A DNA stretch of 64,000 nucleotides, taken from assembly GCF_015711605.1 (NCBI RefSeq), contig NZ_JABTEZ010000005.1, positions 434,001 to 498,000 of the forward strand, in the 5' to 3' direction. This stretch comes from Planomonospora sp. ID67723. Its GTDB lineage: Bacteria > Actinomycetota > Actinomycetes > Streptosporangiales > Streptosporangiaceae. Shown here piece after piece: positions 25,279 through 33,884 of this stretch. The stretch's first letter is position 1; each line of letters begins with the position of its first letter. Both the position numbers and the translations under genes were made by a program. The notes beneath the pieces were generated by a model. That model saw nothing but the letters and a program-made list of their open reading frames with translations, was not told where the DNA came from and searched no databases.

Positions 25279-26409
25279 CTACGGGGCGACGGGCGGGGCC
25301 GGGCCGAGGGTGCGGACGACGGGCAGCGCGCGCAGGGCGTACAGCGGGTCGACCGGGAGCACGTGCCGCCCCCACCAGCGTGCGACCTCGGGCGCCGGTG
25401 AGGCCTCGATGAACTCCGGCAGGTAGTCGTCGTAGGGCGGGTCGTAGAGATAACCGGTCGCGACGCCGTGCCGTTCCAGCTCGGCGATCGCCGCGTCCCG
25501 GTCGGAGACCAGCAGCGGCACCCGGAAGAGCGGCTGGTCCAGGTGGTCGCGTACGGCCGCCGCCGCCGTCGGGAGCCCGGCCAGCAGACGCACCCCGGCG
25601 ATCCGCCGCTCCCGCTGCCCGGGCAGGGCGCGCAGCCGCCGGGACTGGTACCACCGCGACAACCGGCCCCGCCGGGTGCGGTAGTCGTGCAGGTCGGCCC
25701 GGACCCACGAGTCGAACGCCGCGAGGTCGGGCGCGTGCTTGGCCGCCAGCCGCACGTCGCCGGGGCGCGGGTCGATCCGGTAACCCTCCCGGGGCTCCTC
25801 CATCCGCAGGGCCCGCGCCAGCTTCAGCGCGGGTCTGACCAGGCCGAGGCGGAGGGCCGCGTTCCGGGCCGCCGAGGTCAGCACGGAGTAGACCTCGTTC
25901 GCGAACACCTCCGGCAGCAGCAGGCGGTCCCGCTCGCGTTCCAGCTCCCGCAGGTCGGACCGGCTCTCGGCCACGATCGCTCCGCCGGACCCGGCCCCCG
26001 GGTGCTTGGAGAAGCTGTAGACCCCGGCGACTCCGAACGTGCCGAGCGGCCGGCCGCCGACGGTGGTCTCGATGCCGTGGGCGACGTCCTCGATCAGGAC
26101 CTTGCCCGCGAACGCCGACACCCGGTCGGGCAGGCCGTACAGGTTGGTGGTCAGGACCGCGTCCACCGTGGCGAGGTCGGCCGCGGCCGGGTCGATGTTG
26201 CCGTCGGCCGGCGACACCGGCGCGATCACCGGGTGCAGGCCCGCGGCCAGCACCAGGAAGAGGATCTCGTCGGCGGAGATCGGCGACATCAGCACCCGCT
26301 GGCCGGGCGAGCACCAGTGCCGCAGCGCGAGGTACAGGCCCAGCCGGTTGGAGGGCAGGGCGAGGCAGTGGCGGCCGGTCCTGCCGGCCACCAGGTCTTC
26401 GGGGCTCAT
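25279..26409 (-). CDS. DegT/DnrJ/EryC1/StrS-family aminotransferase-like protein
   Basis: A 376-residue fold-type I PLP protein. The features seen are EDVAHGIETTVGGRPLG and GVYSFSKHPGAGSGGAI (about residues 108-150), where the Lys after SFS is in the Schiff-base position of DegT-type sugar aminotransferases. The family makes amino-sugars for surface glycans and antibiotics. The C-terminal half is less typical, with an extended Arg-rich stretch, so catalysis on a standard nucleotide sugar is not certain. It sits 31 bp downstream of a CelD/FemAB-like gene on the same strand and opens the polysaccharide region. Confidence 0.72.
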   Translation of the reverse strand: MSPEDLVAGRTGRHCLALPSNRLGLYLALRHWCSPGQRVLMSPISADEILFLVLAAGLHPVIAPVSPADGNIDPAAADLATVDAVLTTNLYGLPDRVSAFAGKVLIEDVAHGIETTVGGRPLGTFGVAGVYSFSKHPGAGSGGAIVAESRSDLRELERERDRLLLPEVFANEVYSVLTSAARNAALRLGLVRPALKLARALRMEEPREGYRIDPRPGDVRLAAKHAPDLAAFDSWVRADLHDYRTRRGRLSRWYQSRRLRALPGQRERRIAGVRLLAGLPTAAAAVRDHLDQPLFRVPLLVSDRDAAIAELERHGVATGYLYDPPYDDYLPEFIEASPAPEVARWWGRHVLPVDPLYALRALPVVRTLGPAPPVAP

Positions 26410-26440
26410 CCGAGCGAGCCTGGGACGTCCACGGGGCCGC

Positions 26441-27523
26441 CTACGACTGCACGGAGGTGCGGATGCGGCCGAAGGCCTTCAGCGCCCGGTCGGCGGTGCT
26501 CCGCAGCGCCGGGTTGGCCAGGACCGTGCCGCGCGCCTTGCGGACCGGCACCCGGAGCATCCAGTGCACTCCGGCGCCGGCGGACGGCCGGGCGATCCTG
26601 CCCTCGGCCACCTCGTACTCGCCGTTCTTGAGCTTCTCCTTGTACTCCTTCTCGCCGCGGCCCATGTCGATCACCTGGATCCCGCGCTCGGCGGCCTTCT
26701 CGGCCATGGCCAGGTGCTGGATCAGGCCGGGGGAGTACTTGGCGAAAGACGTGTCGTAGGCGGGGAACCAGCCGGCGAGGGTCGTCGCGGTGCGCAGCCC
26801 GAAGTGGCCGGCGACCGGGCGGCCGTCGACGTAGAGCATGTCCAGAACCCCGGCGAAGTGCTCGGTGTCGGTGGCGAGCAGGCGCTCGACCAGTTCCACG
26901 ATCCACGGCCGGGAGAACCGGTCGGTGCGGCCGGTCCGCCGGTACTGCTCGGTTTTCCAGCCGAGCAGCGTGCGCAGCGCGGCCGGGTCGGTGGTGGCGT
27001 GGTCGTAGCGGCTCTCACCGACGTCCCGCTGCAGCTTGCGGTGCTTGTAAGCCGTCGTGCGGTAGGTCTTGCCGGAGGTCAGCTTGATCGTCTCGATGTA
27101 GGCGGCGTGGCCGCTCCGCATGTCGATGATCGGTGACGGGTGGAGGGTGTGCCGGGCGGCGAGCAGCGGCTGGGCCGGGACCAGGTGGTCGAACTCGAAC
27201 ACGGCCAGGCCGCAGTCCTTGATCAGGCGCTGCGGGTCGAACTCCACATCCTTGGCGTAGACCATCCCCTGCGCGTCGGTCAGCCCGGCGGCCACCGGCT
27301 TGCCGATGCCCAGCGGATGGCGTTCGAAGGGGAAGAATCCCACGGTGTCGGGTCCGTCGTGCATGATCGCGACCCGGACGTCGTCACGCAGGGCGCCGAC
27401 CGTGGTCGTGAACTCAGGAGAGAGGAACGGGCTGTCGAAGGCCGGGGTGGCGGTCTGAAGCTCCCTCCAGTGGTCGATTTCTGCCGGACCTAGATCGCGA
27501 GGGTGAACGATAGAGACGCGCAT
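26441..27523 (-). CDS. CelD/FemAB-like GNAT acyltransferase, copy 1
   Basis: A 360-residue protein of the GNAT-superfamily group annotated as CelD/BcsL or Acetyltransf_6. The conserved C-terminal part includes FAGVLDMLYVDGRPVAGHFGLRT and WFPAYDTSFAKYSPGLI, then IDMGRGEKEYKEKLKNGE (about residues 300-320), typical of enzymes that acylate polysaccharide or peptide chains using an acyl- or aminoacyl-donor. A second, clearly related copy lies at the other end of this region (38137-39261), sharing the closing GRxRTSVQ motif. It probably modifies the glycan made here. Confidence 0.75.
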   Translation of the reverse strand: MRVSIVHPRDLGPAEIDHWRELQTATPAFDSPFLSPEFTTTVGALRDDVRVAIMHDGPDTVGFFPFERHPLGIGKPVAAGLTDAQGMVYAKDVEFDPQRLIKDCGLAVFEFDHLVPAQPLLAARHTLHPSPIIDMRSGHAAYIETIKLTSGKTYRTTAYKHRKLQRDVGESRYDHATTDPAALRTLLGWKTEQYRRTGRTDRFSRPWIVELVERLLATDTEHFAGVLDMLYVDGRPVAGHFGLRTATTLAGWFPAYDTSFAKYSPGLIQHLAMAEKAAERGIQVIDMGRGEKEYKEKLKNGEYEVAEGRIARPSAGAGVHWMLRVPVRKARGTVLANPALRSTADRALKAFGRIRTSVQS

Positions 27524-27759
27524 GAGCTCCTACTGGGACTGGGGTGTGCGGTTTCCCCTACGCCCTCCAGCATGGACTTCCGGACGAACGTTTGCAGTGG
27601 AAGCGTGTCATGTCGGGCGTAATCTAACAGTAAAAGATCGCGATGCCTGACGGCTCGCCTGGTATGCAGCATTTTGGGCTCAACTTCGGGCGGTCGCGCG
27701 GACGGTCCCGGTCGGCCGGACTGGCGCCACCTACCAGAATAGGGTTCTAATTGGGGGTT

Positions 27760-28785
27760 ATGAACGTCCCTGGCATCGACTGGACCCGCCTGACCGGATG
27801 GATGTCCGTCAACGTCCCGGAGGCGGGGGAGCCCGTCGCAGCCTCCCTGATCTCGGGCGGCAGGTCCAACCTGACCTACGTTGTCGAGACCCGGGAGCGC
27901 CGCCTGGTGCTGCGCCGCCCTCCGCTCGGCCACGTCCTGCCCACCGCCCACGACATGCGGCGCGAGTGGCGGGTGATCTCGGCCCTCGCGCCGACCCGGG
28001 TCCCGGTCCCCGGACCGGTCGCCTTCTGCGCCGACGAGGACGTCATCGGGGCGCCGTTCTACCTCATGGCCCACGTGGACGGCGCGGCCGTACGGAGCCG
28101 TGAGGACGCGGGGGCGCTCACTCCCGGGCAGACCCGCCGGCTCTCCGAACGGCTGGCCGAGGTGCTCGCAGAGGTCCACGCGGTCGACTACCGGCGGGTG
28201 GGACTGGGCGACTTCGGCCGTCCCGACGGGTACATGGCCCGCCAGCTGGAGCGCTGGGGCCAGCAGTGGGAGCGGTCGAAGACGGTGGACCTGCCCGGGC
28301 ACGACCGGCTGGCGGCCCGGCTGCGCGAACGCCTGCCCGCCCACTCGGCCTCGGCCCTGGTCCACGGCGACTACCGGCTCGACAACACACTCGTACGGCT
28401 CTCGCCCGAGCCGGACATCCTCGCCGTCGTCGACTGGGAGATGTCCACCCTCGGCGACCCGCTCGCCGACCTCGGTCTCGCCCTGACCTACTGGCAGGAT
28501 CCCGGCGACGACGAGCGCGCCTCCATCCCGGTGGCCGCCGGGGTGACCGTCGCCCCCGGGTTCCTCACCGCCCGCGAGTTCGCCGCGCACTACGCCAAGG
28601 TCTCCGGCGCCGACCTGTCCGACCTCGACTTCTACGTGGCGTTCGGCAACTACAAGCTCGCCGTCATCGTCGAGGGCATCCACGCCCGCTTCAAGCAGGG
28701 CAAGACGGTGGGGGAGGGCTTCGAGCACATCGGCGCGGCCGTCCCCACCCTCATCGAGCGCGCCCACCGGGTCCTGGACGGCTGA
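27760..28785 (+). CDS. APH-family phosphotransferase (ACAD10/11-like)
   Basis: A 341-residue aminoglycoside-phosphotransferase-fold protein. VHGDYRLDNTLV (about residues 202-213) carries the catalytic Asp, and VVDWEMSTLGDP (about 225-236) the metal-binding Asp. The N-terminal ISGGRSNLTYVV and LRRPP segments are typical of the subgroup linked to acyl-CoA dehydrogenases in beta-oxidation, in which a hydroxyacyl group is phosphorylated. I place the start at ATG 27760, with GGGGG 5 nt upstream, rather than the TTG at 27751. It is one of only two plus-strand genes within the polysaccharide region and may be a passenger. Confidence 0.85.
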   Translation: MNVPGIDWTRLTGWMSVNVPEAGEPVAASLISGGRSNLTYVVETRERRLVLRRPPLGHVLPTAHDMRREWRVISALAPTRVPVPGPVAFCADEDVIGAPFYLMAHVDGAAVRSREDAGALTPGQTRRLSERLAEVLAEVHAVDYRRVGLGDFGRPDGYMARQLERWGQQWERSKTVDLPGHDRLAARLRERLPAHSASALVHGDYRLDNTLVRLSPEPDILAVVDWEMSTLGDPLADLGLALTYWQDPGDDERASIPVAAGVTVAPGFLTAREFAAHYAKVSGADLSDLDFYVAFGNYKLAVIVEGIHARFKQGKTVGEGFEHIGAAVPTLIERAHRVLDG

Positions 28786-28883
28786 ACACGGCGAGCCGGT
28801 ACAAGATTCAAGTGCCCTGCAAGGGGCCCGGATACGGTAGTAATGCAGCTATAACACTTTTCTGTGAGCTGTGCTTGCGCACG

Positions 28884-28897
28884 GTCACCATGGTGAC
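28884..28897. promoter_or_regulatory. 14-bp perfect palindrome upstream of the secreted hydrolase
   Basis: GTCACCATGGTGAC is fully symmetrical and lies 48 bp upstream of the GTG start of the GH39-like gene. An operator is possible; no regulator is assigned. Confidence 0.4.
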
Positions 28898-28944
28898 GGC
28901 TGTGGAACGCTGTAAACCGGCAAACGAGGATCGAGGGCGAACCG

Positions 28945-30321
28945 GTGATACCGAGCAGGGGAAGGCACCAGAGGAGGCGCCCGAGCTGGCCGGTCGCGCT
29001 GGGAGCGGGGGTCGTCACGCTGACGCTCATCACCGCGATCATCGTGTTCTCCTCGCGTGAGGACGTGCCGCGCGGGCAGCTCATGACCATCCCCCCCACA
29101 CAGCCGGCGCCGACGCTGGCCGGGCCCCCGGCGACCGAGGAGTGGCCGCGCTGGGGCGTCACCCACACCGAGTACAGCGCCGACAACGACGGCTCACCCG
29201 ACACCGCGGCCGCCGCCCACCTGCTCAGCCGGGTTCCGATGGTCCAGAACCAGCACATCATGGGCTGGGGCGCGGGCAACCCCGAGCCGGCCCCGGGCAA
29301 GTACGACTTCCGCGACCTCGACCGCCGCATCAAGCTCATGGCCGACTCCCAGGGCGTGCCGGTGATCACGCTCTGCTGCGCGCCCGACTGGATGAAGGGC
29401 GGCAGCGAGGGCCGGACCGACTGGAGCCGCTCCTCCCTGGAGACCGCGCCCCAGCGCAAGCACTTCGACGACTTCGCCAAGCTGGTCACGACCGTGGCCA
29501 AGCGCTACCCCACGGTCAAGCACTACATGGTCTGGAACGAGTTCAAGGGCTTCTGGAACAACGCCCAGAACCGCTGGGACGCCGAGTCCTACACCGAGAT
29601 GTACAACAAGGTCTACGACGCGCTGAAGGCCGTGGACAAGGACATCAAGGTCGGCGGGCCGTACGTGCCGATCCTGAGCAACAAGAGCGGTGCCGGCTCG
29701 GAGCTGCAGGGGCCGTGGGGCATCGCCGACCAGCGCGACCTGGACGCCGTCAAGTACTGGATCGAGAACAAGAAGGGCGCCGACTTCATCGTGATCGACG
29801 CCGCCTCGGTGACCAAGGACGCCGGGATCCACCCCGACGAGTTCACCGCGCTCGGCAAGTTCGGCGCCATCACCACCTGGCTCCGGGAGAAGGGCGGCGA
29901 CCTGCCCGTCTGGTGGGCCGAGTGGTACGTCGCGCCCGACGACGTCGACTGGACCGAGGAACGCCGCACCGCCGTGCACGTCGCGGCCATGATGGAGTTC
30001 GCCACCAGCGGCGCGACCACCGCGCTCTACTGGAATCCCCAGCGCAAGAGCGGCCAGGAGTGCCCCGCCTGCCTGTGGCGCCCGGGCAAAGGTGACGAGC
30101 TGCCGATGGCGGGCATCCTGAGCGGCTTCACCAAGTGGTTCCCGGCCGGGGTGCCGCTGGAGCCGGTCACCTCCTCCGACCCCAAGGTGCGGGTCATCGC
30201 CCAGCAGCGCATGATCGTGATGGTGAACACCACGAACGCGCGTGTCAGCACCACCGTGGACGGCAGACAGGTCGAGCTGAAGCCGTACGAGATCAGGTGG
30301 ACCGAGCGCGGCGGTGCGTAG
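28945..30321 (+). CDS. Secreted or membrane-anchored GH39-like glycoside hydrolase
   Basis: A 458-residue protein with a basic N-terminus and one hydrophobic anchor (about residues 16-36), then an extracellular TIM-barrel of clan GH-A type. YMVWNEFKGFW (Glu199) fits the Asn-Glu acid/base motif, and PVWWAEWYV (Glu326) the nucleophile region. Relatives include beta-xylosidases and exopolysaccharide-cleaving hydrolases. The GTG start has GAGGG 7 nt upstream. It lies inside the surface-polysaccharide locus, so trimming or degradation of the locus product during export is a reasonable role. Substrate cannot be read. Confidence 0.75.
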   Translation: MIPSRGRHQRRRPSWPVALGAGVVTLTLITAIIVFSSREDVPRGQLMTIPPTQPAPTLAGPPATEEWPRWGVTHTEYSADNDGSPDTAAAAHLLSRVPMVQNQHIMGWGAGNPEPAPGKYDFRDLDRRIKLMADSQGVPVITLCCAPDWMKGGSEGRTDWSRSSLETAPQRKHFDDFAKLVTTVAKRYPTVKHYMVWNEFKGFWNNAQNRWDAESYTEMYNKVYDALKAVDKDIKVGGPYVPILSNKSGAGSELQGPWGIADQRDLDAVKYWIENKKGADFIVIDAASVTKDAGIHPDEFTALGKFGAITTWLREKGGDLPVWWAEWYVAPDDVDWTEERRTAVHVAAMMEFATSGATTALYWNPQRKSGQECPACLWRPGKGDELPMAGILSGFTKWFPAGVPLEPVTSSDPKVRVIAQQRMIVMVNTTNARVSTTVDGRQVELKPYEIRWTERGGA

Positions 30322-30355
30322 TGCCCGGAGGTCCCTCCGGCTCCGCCGGGCTCCT

Positions 30356-31561
30356 TCAGGGCCTGCGCAGGACGGTGAACCAGCGCAGCAGCCACTCCAC
30401 CGGCCCGTAGCGGTGACGGTCCAGCCACGCGCGGCTGTACCCGGCCTGGACGAGGAAGATCGCGACGGCGATCGACACGACGGTGAGCGGGCTGAGCCGG
30501 TCCACCAGGCCGAGCCCGTAGCCGGTGAACACCAGCGAGCAGATCAGCGACTGGCCGAGGTAGTTCGTCAGCGCCATCCTCCCCGGCGGCACCAGCGCCC
30601 CGGTCAGCCGCGGAAGGCGGGGCAGCAGGCGCAGCAGGGTGGCCGCGTAGGCGGCGGCCAGCAGCGGCGCGGTGAGCAGGTCCACCGCCTGGCCGGCCAT
30701 GTGATAGGCGCTGCCGCCGTCCGACCACGTCGAGTGGGCGTAGACCAGCGCTCCGGCGAGCCCGGCGGGAAAGCCCACCTGCTGCAGTCTCCGCAGCACG
30801 GAGGTGTGCCCGGAGACGTCGGCGAGCGCCCGATGCCTGCCGACGGCCAGGCCGGCCAGGCAGGCGGCGAGCACCGCGGGCCCCTGGAAGAGCACCCGGA
30901 ACATGATGATCCTTCTCAGTTCGTGCAGGTGCTCACCGATGATCATCGCTGCCGAGCCGTTCAGGGCCTGGTCGGTCCGCGCGGCCTCGGCCGCGCTTCC
31001 CTCAACCGCCCCTGAGGGGTCGGTGCCGAGCAGGGCCAGCACGGCCATCAGGGTGAACCCCAGGGCCAGCAGCACGGTGAGCGCGACGGCGGCGGTCATC
31101 GCGGCACGCGCGGTGATCCTCCGGGCCGCCAGCAGGACCAGCCCGACGGCGGCGTAGGTGACCAGGATGTCACCGGGGAACAGCAGCACCGCATGGGCGA
31201 CGCCGAGGAGGAACAGCCCGGCCAGCCGCCGCAGGAACCGGGGGACGAACGCCGCCCCCCGTCTCGCGGCCGAGTCGAGCTGGAGGGTGAAGCTGTAGCC
31301 GAACAGGAACGAGAAGAGCAGATAGAACTTGTTCTCGAAGAGCACCGTGACGGTCCAGCGCACATCCCAGTCCAGCGGTGCGGAGAACCCGGGCTCCGCC
31401 AGCCCGGCCATCCGGTAGCCGGAGGCCAGATAGGCGATGTTGACCAGCACGATGCCCAGCAGCGCGAACCCCCGCAGCGCGTCGACGGCGGCGATCCGCT
31501 GCTCGGCTCCGGTGCTCGCGGCCCCGGCTGGTCCGTGCCGTTCCTCTGCACGCACCGGCAC
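30356..31561 (-). CDS. DUF418 family membrane protein (YeiB-like)
   Basis: A 401-residue polytopic protein with about 8-10 TM helices. The opening AAVDALRGFALLGIVLVNI and the C-terminal DUF418 region with LLRWFTVLRRP are characteristic. This family resembles acyltransferase-3 membrane proteins in its N-terminal half; function is mostly unknown, with proposals of small-molecule or glycan acylation. It is separated from the next minus-strand gene by 67 bp containing a CCCGCGG/CCGCGGG inverted repeat. Confidence 0.85.
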   Translation of the reverse strand: MPVRAEERHGPAGAASTGAEQRIAAVDALRGFALLGIVLVNIAYLASGYRMAGLAEPGFSAPLDWDVRWTVTVLFENKFYLLFSFLFGYSFTLQLDSAARRGAAFVPRFLRRLAGLFLLGVAHAVLLFPGDILVTYAAVGLVLLAARRITARAAMTAAVALTVLLALGFTLMAVLALLGTDPSGAVEGSAAEAARTDQALNGSAAMIIGEHLHELRRIIMFRVLFQGPAVLAACLAGLAVGRHRALADVSGHTSVLRRLQQVGFPAGLAGALVYAHSTWSDGGSAYHMAGQAVDLLTAPLLAAAYAATLLRLLPRLPRLTGALVPPGRMALTNYLGQSLICSLVFTGYGLGLVDRLSPLTVVSIAVAIFLVQAGYSRAWLDRHRYGPVEWLLRWFTVLRRP

Positions 31562-31628
31562 TCCTCCCTTTCACCCGCGGAATCAATGGCTTTAATCCCG
31601 CGGGGGCCGGGCTTGTGAGGCTCGTCTC

Positions 31629-33884
31629 CTATGGTCCTGTACTGAGGCCGATCACGATGAAGCGCTCGGCGACCACGGCCACCGACAGCAGGAAGGCCGG
31701 GACGGCGGTCCACACCAGCAGGCGCCTGGCCCTGGAAGCCCGGCCGGGTTCGCGCAGGCGGATGAGCTGGTAGCCGAAGAGCGCCGCCCAGGCCACCACC
31801 AGGGCGCCGAGGCCGACCGGGGTCCACGGCGAGCTGCGGTCACCGGGACCGCGCAGGTTCACCGGCTCGGGGATCTCGGCGTTCTTGGGGTGGGACCGCA
31901 GCGCGTAGACCGCGGCGTCCTTGTTCCCGTAGACCTGCTTGAGTGCCGGTGCGGAGTCCAGGACCGTCCGGAAACGCTCCTGCCAGTCGACCGGATAGCC
32001 GTGGTTGAGCTGCAGGTAGGCGGCCTGCCCCTGGCTGACCACGAGATAGGTGTTGGGCGGCGAGAGCCTGAGCTTGTCGATCACGGAGGAGATCACCGTG
32101 GGATTTTTGTCCACGAGCACCTGCTCGTAGCGGATCTTGTCGAAGTCCTCCTCACCCCAGGGGATGGTGGGCGTGACCTCAGGACCGATCAGCGGGACCA
32201 TGTAGAGCACGCGGGCGCTGGGCTCGTCGTGCTCGTAGACGTAGTGCATCGCTGCGACCTCGCCGCTGGAGACCCGCTCGAACTGCTCGTTGCCGTAGCG
32301 GGCGACCAGGAACGCCATGGAGAGCGCCAGCGCGCACGCGGCGGCCAGCAGCAGGGAGATGCGGCGGGTCAGCCGCGGGTTGAAGCGGATGTTGCGCCTG
32401 CGGATCGGCACCGTCTCGTCGGGGTTGTCGGCCGTGCCCGCGGGGAGGTTCGGGAAGAACGCGTAGGCGGCCAGGATGCAGGCGCCGGGCAGCGCGAACA
32501 TGTAGATCCGCAGGCCGATCTCGCCGCCGTAGCTCTGCAGTCCCAGGGCGAGCACCGGGACGCACAACAGCAGCAGGGCGGCCCGGTCGCCGACGCCACG
32601 GCGCAGCCGGCGCAGCAGGCCGGCGGCGGCCAGCAGCAGGATGACGGCGCAGATGCCGAGCCGGGCCATCAGCACGAGCGCGTGCTCGGGGTCGCTGCCC
32701 TCGATCCGGTCGCCGGTGTTCCTCTGCAGATTCTCCAGGATCCGGCCCAGCCCGCCGAAGAGCTGTTCGAGGTGGCCGCTCCAGAAGGTGGTCGTCTGGT
32801 AGCTGATCCAGGCCAGCACGATCAGGCCGAAGAAGAACGGCGTGGCCCAGCTGAGCGAGGAGCGCCGCAGCAGGATCAGGCCGGCCAGCACGCCGAGCAT
32901 CATGAAGGGGGTGATCTGGTGCGCGGCCGTGGCGGCCACGAACAGGCCGATCAGCAGGACGAGCATGATCGACCGGTCGTAGGCGCCGGTGCTGTGGCTG
33001 AGCTCGCCCGGAGTCAGCCCGTCCAGCCGGGTCAGCAGCCGTCGGAGCCGGCCGCCGATCTTCGGCGGCGTCTCGCGCGGCTCGACCCTGCCGAACCAGC
33101 GCAGCAGGATCGCCACGAAGGCCAGGTAGATCGCGTAGGTGAAGCCCTGGGCGGAGAAGTAGTCCTGGCCGATCCACTGCACGAGGACGAAGAGCAGGGC
33201 GGCGAACCAGCGCGCCCGGGTGGTGGCGACCACCTGGCGCAGGATCAGCACGAACGGCAGCAGGTAGAGCAGGTTGGACAGCAGCGGAGTCCACTGCATG
33301 ATCGTCGTGAGGTCGGTGATCCCCGCGGCCCTGGTGATGAACGCGACCAGCGCGAAGAATCCCGGCCAGGCGAAGCGGGCGTCCAGGATCGGGGAGGACT
33401 CCCCGGTGCGGGCGATGAACTCCACGAAGCCCGCGTGGACGTAGGCGGTGTGGAACCGGGGCTCGTCGTGGATCAGCGCGGAGGCGCCGTGCAGGGCGAA
33501 GGTGATCGCCGAGATCTGGAAGAGCAGCAGGAACTTGCGGTCGGTGTTCTGCGCGATGGTGACGAAGAACGCCGTGATCATCAGCAGGATGGCGGCGAAC
33601 GCGGCACCGGGCAGGGCCGAGATCAGCCCGAGCCCGTCGATGTCCTCCACCTCGACGCCGCGCAGCGGCCCGGGTGACACGCGCAGGGCCAGCACGTACA
33701 TGACCAGGCCCTCGACGGTGAGCAGCGGAGGCAGCCACCTGGCGGCCGTCCGGAGCAGCGCGCCCCCCCGCGAGGCCTCCGCCGCAGGCACAGGCTCGGT
33801 GGAGTCGGATTTCTCGACCTCGGCAGTCTCCGCCGCCCCCGTTGTCACGTCATTACCTGCCGATTGACTCACGTCTAACATCAT
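31629..33884 (-). CDS. Large polytopic membrane protein, glycosyltransferase- or polymerase-like
   Basis: A 751-residue protein with a 40-residue acidic cytoplasmic tail and about 12 TM helices. A soluble extracellular segment (about residues 535-680) precedes the last helices. The topology, with a loop after the first long helices and the surrounding genes, resembles Wzy-type polymerases or membrane GT-C glycosyltransferases, but I see no diagnostic motif. Its ATG overlaps the flippase stop as ATGA, so translation is coupled. Confidence 0.6.
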   Translation of the reverse strand: MMLDVSQSAGNDVTTGAAETAEVEKSDSTEPVPAAEASRGGALLRTAARWLPPLLTVEGLVMYVLALRVSPGPLRGVEVEDIDGLGLISALPGAAFAAILLMITAFFVTIAQNTDRKFLLLFQISAITFALHGASALIHDEPRFHTAYVHAGFVEFIARTGESSPILDARFAWPGFFALVAFITRAAGITDLTTIMQWTPLLSNLLYLLPFVLILRQVVATTRARWFAALLFVLVQWIGQDYFSAQGFTYAIYLAFVAILLRWFGRVEPRETPPKIGGRLRRLLTRLDGLTPGELSHSTGAYDRSIMLVLLIGLFVAATAAHQITPFMMLGVLAGLILLRRSSLSWATPFFFGLIVLAWISYQTTTFWSGHLEQLFGGLGRILENLQRNTGDRIEGSDPEHALVLMARLGICAVILLLAAAGLLRRLRRGVGDRAALLLLCVPVLALGLQSYGGEIGLRIYMFALPGACILAAYAFFPNLPAGTADNPDETVPIRRRNIRFNPRLTRRISLLLAAACALALSMAFLVARYGNEQFERVSSGEVAAMHYVYEHDEPSARVLYMVPLIGPEVTPTIPWGEEDFDKIRYEQVLVDKNPTVISSVIDKLRLSPPNTYLVVSQGQAAYLQLNHGYPVDWQERFRTVLDSAPALKQVYGNKDAAVYALRSHPKNAEIPEPVNLRGPGDRSSPWTPVGLGALVVAWAALFGYQLIRLREPGRASRARRLLVWTAVPAFLLSVAVVAERFIVIGLSTGP

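Noticed and set aside
27664-27760. Possible riboswitch upstream of the APH-family gene
   Set aside because: No consensus motif for TPP, SAM, cobalamin or ydaO-type aptamers was visible; the sequence is ordinary leader.
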